NCBI RefSeq assembly: GCF_025370935.1
Contig: NC_133501.1
Coordinates: 6,237,906-6,301,905 of the forward strand
Length of the DNA stretch: 64,000 nucleotides
Direction: 5' to 3'
Origin: Choristoneura fumiferana
Taxonomy: Eukaryota > Arthropoda > Insecta > Lepidoptera > Tortricidae
Part shown: positions 53,034-63,205 of the stretch, piece by piece
How the letters are laid out: each line of letters starts with the position of its first letter
Numbering within the stretch: the first letter of the stretch is position 1
Notes under the pieces: generated by a model
Databases searched by the model: none
What the model was told of the DNA's origin: nothing
What the model saw: only the letters and a program-made list of their open reading frames with translations
Program-made: the position numbers and the translations under genes

Positions 53034-53903
53034 TCACTGCTTCCGGACGTTCTTTGCGGCGACGCGGGGGGCACGGGGCCTCAACTCCGGCACAACTTTA
53101 GATGCAGCCGGCCCAGACGGAGATACAGCGCCCCGGGCACCGGGCGCACCGGTACCGGAATTAGTAGCGGAGTCGACAGGGGGAACGGTCGTAGGGCCCG
53201 CGGCCTCACCCTCGGAATCGGTCGCAAAGTCGCCCGCAGGCATATCCGGTGGCGGCAACTCATGAAGCTCAGCCAGTGAAGTAACTCTTTGTCGCCTACG
53301 ATCACTGTACTGCACCACAATCCGACCGCTGCTCGTCCAGCTGTTCCTCACTCCAAAGATGCGTCTGGCCTCCAAAAAGGTCGCATGTCGAGCAGCAGTA
53401 AGAAACTCCGTAAGAGTCAGCTTAGTGCCCTTAAGCTTCTTCTTGGCAGACCATACCGCATCCCTCAACTGTTGGCTGGCAAACTTAACAAGTATAGGCC
53501 GCGGCCCAGAAGTCCCACGGCCCCGGCCGAGACGATGACACGAGTTAAAGGACCCAGCAACTACCTCCGTCATCTGCAGATCCCGCTGACACATTCTCAA
53601 TACAAGCCCCAGTGTTTCCTCTCTGTCAGACTCAGGGGCTCCATGCAGTAGCAACATTGAGGACCGAGACCTCATCTCCTGCTCCTCCAGTGCCTTCAAA
53701 ACCAAGCCCATCTGAACCTGTAGGCCTTCTACAGCACTCCAAATGAAAGCTTTGAAGCTTTGGTAGTCGTCCGAAGTCAAGGCCGCGGCACCAGCATCTG
53801 TCGAAACCGGGGCATCTCTAGCACCCTCAAAGGCAGCCATCCGCGAAGCGAACATGGCCTTCATATCTTCCATGCTCCTCTGCAACTGCGTTAGGTGATC
53901 CAT
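53034..53903 (-). CDS. LINE ORF1 protein (L1-like RRM, nucleic-acid binding)
   Basis: 289 codons from the ATG at 53903 to the TAG at 53034. The N terminus is helical (MDHLTQLQRSMEDMKAMFAS and GLQVQMGLVLKALEEQE), probably a coiled coil. The middle region SSMLLLHGAPES..CHRLGRGRGTSGPRPILVKF..RDAVWSAKKKLKG..LTEFLTAAR has the layout of an L1-type ORF1 RRM and C-terminal domain. The tail is Pro/Ala/Gly-rich and ends RPRAPRVAAKNVRKQ. Its expected role is to coat the element's RNA. It lacks a CCHC knuckle. The frame is intact, unlike ORF2. Confidence 0.8.
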   Translation of the reverse strand: MDHLTQLQRSMEDMKAMFASRMAAFEGARDAPVSTDAGAAALTSDDYQSFKAFIWSAVEGLQVQMGLVLKALEEQEMRSRSSMLLLHGAPESDREETLGLVLRMCQRDLQMTEVVAGSFNSCHRLGRGRGTSGPRPILVKFASQQLRDAVWSAKKKLKGTKLTLTEFLTAARHATFLEARRIFGVRNSWTSSGRIVVQYSDRRRQRVTSLAELHELPPPDMPAGDFATDSEGEAAGPTTVPPVDSATNSGTGAPGARGAVSPSGPAASKVVPELRPRAPRVAAKNVRKQ

Positions 53904-54274
53904 CCCTGCTTCAGAGCGTTATACAAAAACAGTGACTTGCACAAAATTGACCTTTGACCCCAACACTTGACAAACTGTGTTAAAAAGATGTTCAGTGGTG
54001 ATGAAACCAGCTGTGGGTGGCAATCGAAGCACAATTAACACATGTATGTATTTACTTCAGCTAAATAAAACTTTTGAATATTTTCTTTTGAATAAATAAT
54101 AAGCAGCAAAAATTTAGAGTTGTTGATTATTTGCCTACCCGATTTTTCATTTTCCATGAAATTATTGTCATGAAAGAATTGTCATGGCATGTTTGTGAAT
54201 AAAGTTTTTTATCTGTCTATCTATCTAACTATCTATCTAAATCTTTATTGCCACGTTTTAACTTATTCATATTG

Positions 54275-54420
54275 AAATAAATATTTGGGGGGGCTTCCAT
54301 ACAACAATCTTGATTTTTGTGCCGTTTTTTTGCTGTCTTAAATTATGTTGTATAGATAATGGCACGGAAACCTCCGTGCGCGATTCCGACTCGCACTTGA
54401 CCGGGTTTTTTGAATAAAGG
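54275..54420 (+). repeat. right part of a family D sister element
   Basis: AAATAAATATTTGGGGGGGC TTCCATACAACAATC..GTGCGCGATTCCGACTCGCA CTTGACCGGGTTTTTT. With 49006-49200 it would make one element, split by about 5 kb that includes the LINE. Confidence 0.6.
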
Positions 54421-54480
54421 AGCATTTTATCTTTTTAATGGGGGCGTTTTGTCTTTTTTAAAGTCATTAAAAACCGGTTA

Positions 54481-55022
54481 AGGCTGCGTTTACACCAGAG
54501 ATGTGCAAAGGAATATTGCGAGAAATGTGTTTATCATGAACTTTACCTATTCTCGCTCCACTCAGCTGTTTCCATCAGAGCGGAGCTGTGCGATGATAGG
54601 TAAGGTCAACCGGGGCTATGTCGTCTACGGGGCTAATGCGTCCATTCCAATTATCACTAATAAACAGTAAAAAATGATCACTAGATGTCGTGGCCGAGCT
54701 ATAGCCCCAATCCGATCACATAATACCAGTAAAACACGCTTGCACCCCACCTGGGGTTATAGCGTATTAAAATCCCAGCTTTTACAAAAACGTAATTTAC
54801 ACGTAGAAGTTATTAAAAATGCCATAAAACGGCAATAAAATATGAAATTAGATAAAATATGATAGCTTGTATCATGAGCTAGAGCTTTTAAGGATACATC
54901 ATGTGTTTGTTATAATCTGATAAATATCCTGTTTAAAGTATTGTGACGCATAGCCCCGGTTGACCTTAAATGAAGCGTTTTTATTGGTACTAGCACTTTT
55001 ATGGTGGAAACGCAGCCTAAGT
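54481..55022. repeat. M3-family MITE split by a TA-flanked TIR element
   Basis: M3 halves 54481-54602 and 54967-55022. The insert is described in the next entry. Confidence 0.8.
54603..54966. mobile_element. Tc1/mariner-type MITE, 364 bp, TA target
   Basis: TIRs AGGTCAACCGGGGCTATG and CATAGCCCCGGTTGACCT. TA on both sides (54601-54602, 54967-54968). No transposase is encoded. Confidence 0.8.
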
Positions 55023-55029
55023 GCGTGTT

Positions 55030-55740
55030 AGGCAATGTAGAGTTCTACAAGATGCTAAAAAACTGAAAACCTAAAAATGGTTTGTTCAGAATTGAGAATC
55101 GAATCGATAGCACATAATTTAAAAGCAGATTTTGCTTACTTTTAATCCCTTTTTTCAATATTCAGTCTAAAAGCTACAAATCCAAAATATGTCAATTAAA
55201 AATCTTGACGAGGTTGTACTAAAAGTGCGGATCTGTGTGCATCCTCTGTCAATGGTACAATCCAAAACTCAGTGCCTCCAGTGACAAAGGGAATAACTCA
55301 AAATCGCTACTTTTCAGTAGAGGCAAAAAACCTTTCTTTCGTCGTTTTTGCGTCTTTAGCGTTTAATATTAGTTTTTTTATGGTTTCAGGCGTAGCTCTT
55401 GTAGCTTTATTTAAAGGGTATTGTTTTAACATTAAGTTATTCTATACATTATTTTTCGTTTTTTCTTCGAGTTATGCCCTTAGTCACGTAAAAATAATTG
55501 CAGACATGTCTTTAGGTTGGATGTTTTTTTTGAGTTAAAGGCACTTGTACTTTTAGACTGATAAAAAATTCCAGATAAGTAGAAATATGCCTTTAGAAAC
55601 AGTGAGTTATGCCTATAGCGTTATCGAAAAAACTGGGTTAGGGGATAGACAGAGATATGTCCTTTTGTCACAATATGTAACCAGACACGCTGAATCCAAT
55701 CGTGTAATAAAAGTATAAGGACATAACTCGTCTTACTCCC
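55030..55740. other. no recognised gene
   Basis: An 88-codon hydrophobic frame (55272-55538) has no similarity I recognise, and the surrounding sequence (repeated 'ctttag', 'gttatg' words) looks non-coding. Confidence 0.4.
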
Positions 55741-55744
55741 CTTT

Positions 55745-56160
55745 CGAAAATACAAACAGAGACATGGATGCTCAGAAAAACCAGAAAAAGAGACCAGCAC
55801 TGGGAATCGAACCCAGGTGCTCAGCAATCCGTGCTGCGTGCTATAACCCCTACACCACTGCTGGACAGGAATCTAGACACGAATTTTTCCTATGCATACA
55901 TATCTCAGGTTGCTTATTTCTACTAGCGACATCTATGTTTCGTCGACAGACGCTACACTCTTTCGGAACTAACCGCTCACCCAGACAAGAGATGTTGCTA
56001 CTAAGCAATCAAACCATCCCCCCGTGAACCCATATCGAATCGATACGGGTATCCCGTGAAACCATATCGATTCGATATGGTATGGATACCCGAAAAAGTA
56101 ACAAATTTGGAGTTGAAATAAAAAATACAAAAAGACTCCAAAAAAACTAATCATAATTAT
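55745..56160 (-). mobile_element. S1 SINE (minus) within a longer dispersed repeat
   Basis: The head is at about 55790-55865 (CCAGCACTGGGAATCGAACC), with the flank CTGGACAGGAATCTAGACAC as at 1-25. 55920-56160 holds the body-associated parts (TAGCGACATCTATGTTTCGT; TTTGGAGTTGAAATAAAAAA). An ATCGATTCGATATGG palindrome is at 56035-56090. Confidence 0.65.
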
Positions 56161-56489
56161 TCTCCTTTCCACTGGAAGCACTGAACTAACAAGCAATATG
56201 CAATGTGCCCATTATGCAAGTAGGTACCTTGGTTTTGCATAGCTAATGTAGGGGTATTGCAATAATGCTTACTCTCTAAAATTCCCCAAAGAATGTGCGT
56301 AACTATTATACCTGTCTTATCAGTTACCACTAGACTCGTTATCGGAGCCTTATCAGCAGATCATCACTCACGGACTACCTATCTCAGTTAACCCACAGTT
56401 CCGTTCACTACGACGTTAAGTTGGATTAAATGGTTCTAGTGCGTATAGACGTATAATTTTTAAACTCTTTCATTTTGGAATTTCAATTG

Positions 56490-56938
56490 TAACTACCAGA
56501 TCGAATAGTTTATAGGGACAGTTTGTAAGTCTGTTTATTTGTCTGTTTGTCTTCCGCACGTCTAAATTGCTGAACCGATTTACATTCAATTCGGTATAAC
56601 TATATAGATATTAAATGTTATTATAACGGATAACTTACGTCTTAAACCGAGTTTAGCTCGACATGTTTCGGGCTATTTCGTAGCCCTTCCTCTCAGGAGC
56701 ACGCGAACCCGGCGGCTGCCGCAACACGCACACTACGCGCCACCGCTCCAAGTTATCCGTTATAATGTCATTTAATATGAGTGAGTCTCACGGTAGTTTA
56801 ATGTTCAAAACTATATAGATAGTTTGAGTCCCGGGGAAGGACACAGAGAATAGTTTTTATTCCGGAAAACTGTACAGTTCCCGCGGGATAGCGATAAACG
56901 AGTTCTACGCAGACGGGGCCGCCGGCAACAGCTAGTAA
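56490..56938 (+). repeat. Helitron-like element split by PLE-A
   Basis: Left part 56490-56610 (CGCACGTCTAAATTGCTGAA CCGATTTACATTC..), right part 56809-56938 (GAGTCCCGGGGAAGGACACA..GCCGGCAACAGCTAG). Confidence 0.7.
56611..56808 (-). mobile_element. Penelope-like terminal-repeat fragment (PLE-A, copy 2)
   Basis: The flanks AACTATATAGATA at about 56598-56610 and 56809-56821 form a 13-bp target duplication. The minus strand carries the hammerhead-like segment (56700-56661) and the plus strand the tail ending AGTCTCACGGTAGTTTAATG TTC. Confidence 0.5.
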
Positions 56939-57019
56939 TTTATGAACTGAATTAACATATTTATATTATGATAGTTTGATTGGTTAGAACAGATCCCCAA
57001 AATCGTTATTATTTCCAAG

Positions 57020-57335
57020 TAGAAAAATTTCCATTCACTTTTTTCCAATATGCTTTTTACTGAAGCTTATTTTCACAGTCGCGTTTGGATCCCAATTTAA
57101 ATCGATACAAAAACAGATTGTTAGGTAGGTTTAGGTTATGATGCATGCATCGGCCCGACGGGCCAAAACCACACATAAGTAGGAGCTCCGCGTTAGCGGA
57201 ACTGCGTGGACACTGTTTCTGTGTCGATTCAAATTAAGCGATTGTAAAAATAAGCTTCAGAAACAAAAATCATTCGGAAAATAAAGCATTTGGAAAAAAA
57301 ATCGAATGGGAATTTTGCTAACTACCTACAAGGAA
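57020..57335. repeat. diverged foldback element
   Basis: AAAATTTCCATTCACTTTTT..AAGCTTATTTTCACAGTCGC faces GCGATTGTAAAAATAAGCTT..TCGAATGGGAATTTT. Arms are imperfect; the centre has CGGCCCGACGGGCC. Confidence 0.6.
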
Positions 57336-57639
57336 ATAAATAAATTCTGGGGAAATTAGCTAACCAGCCCTCTATTGCCAACTACCAAGACTACCTCATT
57401 ATTGTCCCAAGAAGATCGTCATGATGGTTACTGATCCTCAACCGTCGAACACTTTGTCAAGAGTTTAGCGAGATAAAAAGAGATCAAATTTGATGTAAGT
57501 TAAGTATAAAGCGGTTATATTTAACACTTGCATAGACAAAAGTTCCCGGAAATCGGGCTAGCCGTAAATAGCTCGTTTATGTCGGTTTCAACACACATCA
57601 GACGACTTCAATCGCTTTATAACATTCCTGGTCATCCAT

Positions 57640-58005
57640 TTTTCAAAAAAAAGAAAATAAACACACAACAATAGTATTAAGTACAAATAGACAACACGTA
57701 GGAAAGTATGTGTCATTGCGGTTGTGAATCGGACACTGGCTCAGCATAATACTGTACCCCCAGTGTAAGTTTTCGGTTACAAAATACGTCTCGATCGCGT
57801 TCGCGTAAAATCTCAAGTTGTATGGAAACACGAACATCGCAAACGTACCGCTAGAGGCGCTGTTCGTGTTTCCATACAAATTGAGATTTTAACGCGAACG
57901 CGATCGAGGCGTATTTTGTAACCGAAAACTAACACTAAGGGCACTGAAGCGTTAATAAACACCCCAGCGCTGATTTTCAGCCAGCACCGTTGGTGACCCT
58001 CGGAC
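57640..58005 (-). mobile_element. LINE 3' tail split by a palindromic MITE
   Basis: Tail parts 57650-57750 and 57945-58005 match 45870-46035. The insert 57754-57944 has ends CCCCAGTGTAAGTTTTCGGT and CCGAAAACTAACACTAAGGG, with arms about 75 bp (TGTATGGAAACACGAAC). Confidence 0.75.
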
Positions 58006-58224
58006 CGCATCAAATCACATCATTCTAATAAATAGTACAATACAATGACTGTATTGGGCACCACAATATTATGTGCAGTGCAATACAAATATTCTCTATG
58101 GACATCACATTTTAGAATGTATATACAATAATAATACAATTTACACAAAGACATAATGGAGTATAGACGATAAAATTTACCTGACATCTACTTTATTTTC
58201 GGTAGTAGATGAGAGTGTGTTTAT

Positions 58225-58620
58225 TACTTTATTAATTACTTATCTACCCTAAGTTTGTAATTATACGTCAAACTGGACGGCATTAGTTCAGATTTTCCCT
58301 TTTTCATAGAAATTAAATAGTATTATCAACTTACGCCATCCTAGAACGCAATTGAAGTCGCCTGTCACGCTACACATCTAACATTTTGCTTTACATTGCT
58401 TCTTCGAATAAACTTTAGTGTAATAAAAATAAAACTAATTATTTTTAAAAGCCCCTGAACTAATTTCGCTCAGTTTGACGAGTATCATCTATATTTTTTA
58501 CCTGACTGCCCAAAAGAGGGTTATGTTTTTCGAGCGTATGTATTTACCCGACTGCAAGGAGAGGTATTGTTTTTTAATTATTTGCTCCTGTGAAATGGCC
58601 CACCCAGTTATCAAATACCC
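58225..58620. repeat. M7-like MITE, strongly diverged
   Basis: AGATTTTCCCTTTTTCATAG, CGCCATCCTAGAACGCAATT and GTCGCCTGTCACGCTACACA match the M7 interior (compare 62150-62210). The ends are eroded. Confidence 0.5.
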
Positions 58621-58859
58621 TATTGTACCAAGATATTTATATACCTATTTATTGTGGATAGGTTCCAGAAATTGGTCTATTTGCCCTAAAGCAAACTGTA
58701 TGTTTCTGCGTATTATAGATAAGCAATCATATGTGCAGTCAATAAAATAGGGTATTTGATAAAATGATCTGTCAAAAATGTCGTCGGGACAGCTGATAAG
58801 ATACTGTGACAAATATGTACAGTGTACAGTTCAATGTGAAAAATATTTGCAGTTTTGTT

Positions 58860-59210
58860 TAAGGCTCCGTTTCCACCAGAGTTGCGAGGATGTATTTCGA
58901 GGAATGTTTGTCATAAACCAATGAAAACGCTTCATTTACCTCGCCTCGCTCCGCTCAGCTGTTTCCACCAGAGATGTGCTGCGCGAGGATAGGTAAAGGA
59001 AACGTTTCTATTGGTCCATGATAAACACATTGCTCGCAACACATTTATTTATTCTAACAAAAAATTACAGCATTACAGTAAAAACCAATGCGTTGTATAA
59101 TTCAAATTATAAAAATAAATAGAAATAAAATACATAAAAAAACACTATGAATAGTTAGGGATTTTTGAACACACCTAGCACATCTCTGGTGGAACTGGAA
59201 ACACAGCGTC
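58860..59210. repeat. M3-family MITE interrupted by a LINE tail
   Basis: GGCTCCGTTTCCACCAGAGT..to ATTGCTCGCAACACAT (59042), then an AT-rich minus LINE-like tail (TTATTTATTCTAACAAAAAA), then CACATCTCTGGTGGAACTGG. Confidence 0.7.
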
Positions 59211-59274
59211 AAGCTGAAAAGATGACTCACCGCTGCGCTAGCGCATCCTAATCCCTGTTTACCACCAATCCATG

Positions 59275-59575
59275 ATCATCATCATCCCAACCTATATACG
59301 TCCCACTGCTGGGCACAGGCCTCCTCTCAGAATAAGAGGGCTTGGCCCGTAGTTCCCACGCGGGCCCAGTGCGGATTGGAAATTTCACACACACCATTGA
59401 ATTGCTTCGCAGCTTGTGCAGGTTTCCTCACGATGTTTTCCTTCACCGTTAAGTTCGTGGCAAATTTCAAATGTAATTTTGCACACGAATTTTGAAAAAC
59501 TCAGAGGTGCGAGCGGGGTTTGAACCCACGATCCTTTGCTTAGGAGGCCATAGGTCAAACCACGAGGCCACCACG
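59275..59575 (-). mobile_element. S2 SINE, minus
   Basis: TATATACGTCCCACTGCTGG..GGGGTTTGAACCCACGATCC..GAGGCCACCACGGC. A (ATC)n start lies on the left. Confidence 0.8.
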
Positions 59576-59589
59576 GCAATCCATCATAT

Positions 59590-59925
59590 ACCGGGTGTGG
59601 CCTGTAATATGAACAAATAATTAAAACATAGATCATACTCCTCAAACTGAGCAACATAGTTCAGCGACTTTTAAAAATAATTTGTTTTTAACTTTTAAGT
59701 TTATTCAAAGAAGCAATGTAAAGCGAAATGCTTGATGTCTGTAGCGTGACAGGCGACGTCAGTTGTATTCTAGGATGGCGTACATTGATAGCAATGTTTA
59801 ATATGTATGACAAAAGGAAAATTCAAAGACTCCATTATTTTTAAAATTCGCTGAACTAATGTTGTGTTTGACGAGGACGATCTATGTTTTAATTTTTTGC
59901 TCATATTACAGGCCACACCCGGTAC
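59590..59925. repeat. MITE family M7, good copy
   Basis: CCGGGTGTGGCCTGTAATAT to ATATTACAGGCCACACCCGG: about 20-bp perfect ends, about 335 bp in all. Confidence 0.85.
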
Positions 59926-60167
59926 ATACGTATTCCTCTAAATTATCTTCCATTAAATATGTATTAGAATCACCTGCCATACACTCCATACACCACAGGG
60001 GACTTGGGGGGCAGTGGATCTAGTTAAAACTGGTTATAAGCAGATTCCCGCGGGAAACAGGGGCAATTTGGGAGCTGGAAGGGGGGCATAGGGTACATTG
60101 TCAATGATTATATTAATTTACTACTGTTTACTTGCGGCTTCGACCACGTAAATCATGAAATGCAGCA

Positions 60168-60198
<31 letters not shown>

Positions 60199-60739
60199 CG
60201 TGGCTTTGCTCAGGGACTATCAATGCTAGAAATCTGTAATTTTGCACGGATATATACATATGTAAACATATATATATTTTTAACTCCCATGTAGGTATAG
60301 ACGTAATGTGGGGTTTTTTTTTCGACTAGACCTATATTGTGGGGTATCATTGGATAGGTCTTTAAAAACCATTGGGGGGTTGCTAAGACAATTTTTCCAT
60401 TCAGTGATATGTTTGCGAAATATTCAACTTTAAAGTGCAAATTTTCATTGAAATCGAGCGTCCCCCCACCCCTCTAAAATCTAAACTGTTGGGTGGAAAA
60501 AAAAAATCAGGATGGTAGTAAGTATATCAAACTTTCAAGGAAAACTATAACGGCTAAGATTGCTTGAGAATTATTAGTAGTTTAAGAGTAAATTATAGCA
60601 GCCTAAGGTATAAAATATACCTTAACTTGGAAGATTCCGTATAAAATACGAAATCCTTAGAAAAATAATACTTAATTTTTTCGTAATGGCTACGGAACCC
60701 TATTTCGGGCGTGTCCGACACGCTCTTGGCCGGTTTTTT
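60168..60739 (+). repeat. family D element, copy 6
   Basis: (GTCT)n at 60169-60192, then GCTTTGCTCAGGGACTATCA..to..GGGCGTGTCCGACACGCTCT TGGCCGG. The left GGTTCCG end is missing. Confidence 0.75.
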
Positions 60740-60817
60740 ACCTAGAAATAGAGTCGTACGTACCTATTAGATATTTATGCACGCTGTTTTGTGTCAGATA
60801 TTGATGCTGGTGATTGT

Positions 60818-60995
60818 ACCATCAGCCAAATACCTATGTGGTCTACCACCCTAAAGTTCATAATCGTTTGCATGTCATAAAACAATAATGCCAATAGACG
60901 TGTCTGTCAACTAGAAAGTTCGACTTTAGCGACATATCCATTTGATAGGAACTTGTTTAAATTTGATAGACCGCTTATTTGGCTGATAGTACCAT
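60818..60995 (+). repeat. MITE family M2, copy 3
   Basis: CATCAGCCAAATACCTATGT to GACCGCTTATTTGGCTGATA. Preceded by a partial M5 element (60742-60817, GATATTGATGCTGGTGATTG). Confidence 0.7.
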
Positions 60996-61249
60996 TAAGA
61001 ACAAAAATAACTTTTAAATAAGCATACGGCGTTGACTGTACATTCACTACACTACTAAGAACTTCCGGGCGTCACTCAACCAAAGCACTCTCTAAGTATG
61101 CTGTTCTTCCTGGTGACAAAAGAAAACTAAATTAGAATAACTTGTCAGCTACTGTCATTATAGACATGCTTGTGTCTAATGTACGTCCTGTCCTGTATGT
61201 ACAGGGTGTGACAGATAGACAGACAGAAATTATCAATATAATTATGATT

Positions 61250-61686
61250 ATTGAAGGTATCTTTAAGGAAACCACGGCGGTATTCTACTATGAGTCTGTT
61301 CGGGGAGGCAGGTGTATTGAGTGTGCGCAGACTATTTCTGTTGCGGGCTACAGTTTACATGCATAAACAAATTTTAAACTCGTCATCCTACAACGAGATG
61401 GTAAGCAGGCGGATTTATAGGGCTCGGGTGCCTGCTGTGCGCTCTGGTTTCGCAAAGCGTTTTAAATCATTTATTTCTCCTTTCGTGTATAACGCAGTGC
61501 ATAAAAAGTTAAATTTAAAATTCCTTAGCCTCGCAGAAGTTAAAGAAAAGAGTCGCAAGCTTTTCATGTCCTTATCCTAAAAGAGGCTGAGGATATAATA
61601 ACTACTAGGTAATGGTTGGGAGCCTTTGCCCCAACCTTGATACGCACACATACACTCACATACTCATACATACACACACTCTCATT

Positions 61687-61773
<87 letters not shown>

Positions 61774-61978
61774 ATTTGTTGTGACTTAGTTAAGTTATAC
61801 TTATTACTATTATTATTATATAACATCAGTGTCTCTGTTTCTCTCAAGCCGCACTTTTAACGGTAACCCTGTATGTTTTGACTCCCACGATACAGGCTCT
61901 GCCTAGTGTGGGTGTCGCCGAATTAATGTTTAAAATTGTTTCTGGTTTTTGGTAATAAATATTTTTTTCTTTTTCTTT
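61250..61978 (+). pseudogene. Jockey/CR1 LINE ORF2 C terminus and 3' UTR with (CA)n
   Basis: In one frame to the stop at 61578-61580: ..YSTMSLFGEAGVLSVRRLFL LRATVYMHKQIL..RRIYRARVPAVRSGFAKRFK..VYNAVHKKLNLKFLSLAEVK. This is a LINE ORF2 C terminus. The 3' UTR contains a long (CA)n (61690-61772) and ends GGTAATAAATATTTTTTTCT. 5'-truncated. Confidence 0.65.
61690..61772. repeat. (CA)n microsatellite
   Basis: About 41 uninterrupted CA dinucleotides, likely polymorphic. The apparent Cys-Val protein on the other strand is an artefact of it. Confidence 0.95.
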
Positions 61979-62016
61979 TCTTTATAATTTTCATATTGAC
62001 ATATGGTTATAGGTAC

Positions 62017-62366
62017 CGGGTGTGGCCTGTAATACGAGCAAAAAATTAAAACATAGATCATCCTCGTCGAAGTGAACAACATTAGTTCAGCGACTTTTAA
62101 AAATAATGGAGTCTATGAATTTTTCTTTTTTCATACAAAATTAAATACTGCTATCAATGTAAGCCGTCCTAGAACACAACTGACGTCGCCTGTCACGCTA
62201 CAAACATCAAGCATTTCGCTTTACATTGCTTCTTCGAATAAGCTTAAAAGTGTAATGAAAACTAAAAAAACTAATTATTTTTAAAAGTCGCTGAACTAAT
62301 GTTGTTCAGTTTGAGGAGTATGATCTATGTTTTAATTATTTGCTCATATTACAGGCCACACCCGGT
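62017..62366. repeat. MITE family M7, good copy
   Basis: CCGGGTGTGGCCTGTAATAC to ATATTACAGGCCACACCCGG. Confidence 0.85.
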
Positions 62367-62462
62367 ATAGCTTATTTCATTCCATATAAGTAATATCGGG
62401 TAAGGTAACAAATGTAGAGGCCTCTATACACCTGTCTCCTTTAATGGTGCTATTGAAAAGTC

Positions 62463-62676
62463 TAAGGCTCCGTACCCACCAGAGATGTGCGAGGATGTGA
62501 TGCGAGGAATGTGTTTTTCATTAACCAATAGAAACGCTTCATTTACCTATCCTCGCACAGCACGTCTCTGGTAGAAACAGCTGAGCGGAGCGAGGCGAGG
62601 TAAATGAAGTTTCTATTGGTTCATGAAAATCACATTCCTTACATACCCTCGCACATCTCTAATGGAAACATAGCCT
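62463..62676. repeat. M3-family MITE, good copy
   Basis: GGCTCCGTACCCACCAGAGA TGTGCGAGGATG to CATCTCTAATGGAAACATAG CC. Confidence 0.8.
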
Positions 62677-63205
62677 TATTCCGGTTATAGCCAATATAGC
62701 GGTAACCAAATTGATGGACAAGCAGTATTAGATACTTACAATAATGATTACCTCGCTTTTAACCGACGTCGGCTTAATTTAACATGCTGTATAATCATAT
62801 TTTAACAAATTCTGTAAAGGTTAATTTTGAACCAAAGGCGCACCTTTGCCGTCATTTTATATTAACTTTTCTATCTATAATTACAAAGTCATTTACCTAA
62901 TCCTAATTTAGTTAAAATTACCTTATTTTATTCATAGCACCCTTTATAATTAACCCTAGCACCAAAAGGTCACAACTTTAATAATTAAACCGTAACCTAA
63001 AAACAACTTTACGCACAACAAAACAGAATCTAAATTCAAACGCTTTGTTACTATCTTGCGGCATTTTGTAACTACCGTTCAATTTTCAACTGTATTGTGT
63101 TGACATTAAGACATAAAATTAGCCTGCGAATCTCTTACGTCATAGCGCACTGCTGTAGTATGACGTCATACTGCGTAGCGGAATATGGGTCAGTGGGTGA
63201 ACGTG

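Larger units (their letters stand above)
49232..53990 (-). mobile_element. nearly complete CR1-group LINE retrotransposon
   Basis: On the minus strand: 5' UTR (from about 53990), ORF1 (53903-53034), a spacer of about 500 bp, ORF2 (52517-49525, one frameshift) and a 3' UTR ending at 49232 in repeated ATAC (plus strand GTATGTATGTATGTAAACTC). L1-like ORF1, APE endonuclease and the RT sequence suggest the CR1/L2/Kiri/Daphne group; I cannot choose among them. Its tail family recurs at 26109, 32195 and 48405. Confidence 0.85.

Noticed and set aside
51235..53651. plus-strand frames across the LINE
   Set aside because: Antisense shadows of the LINE ORF1 and ORF2.
55272..55538. 88-residue hydrophobic membrane protein
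   Set aside because: T-rich DNA yields hydrophobic codons; no start context, no homologue recognised, no splice or neighbour support.
61564..61860. Cys-Val / Thr-His repeat proteins
   Set aside because: Translation of a (CA)n microsatellite.
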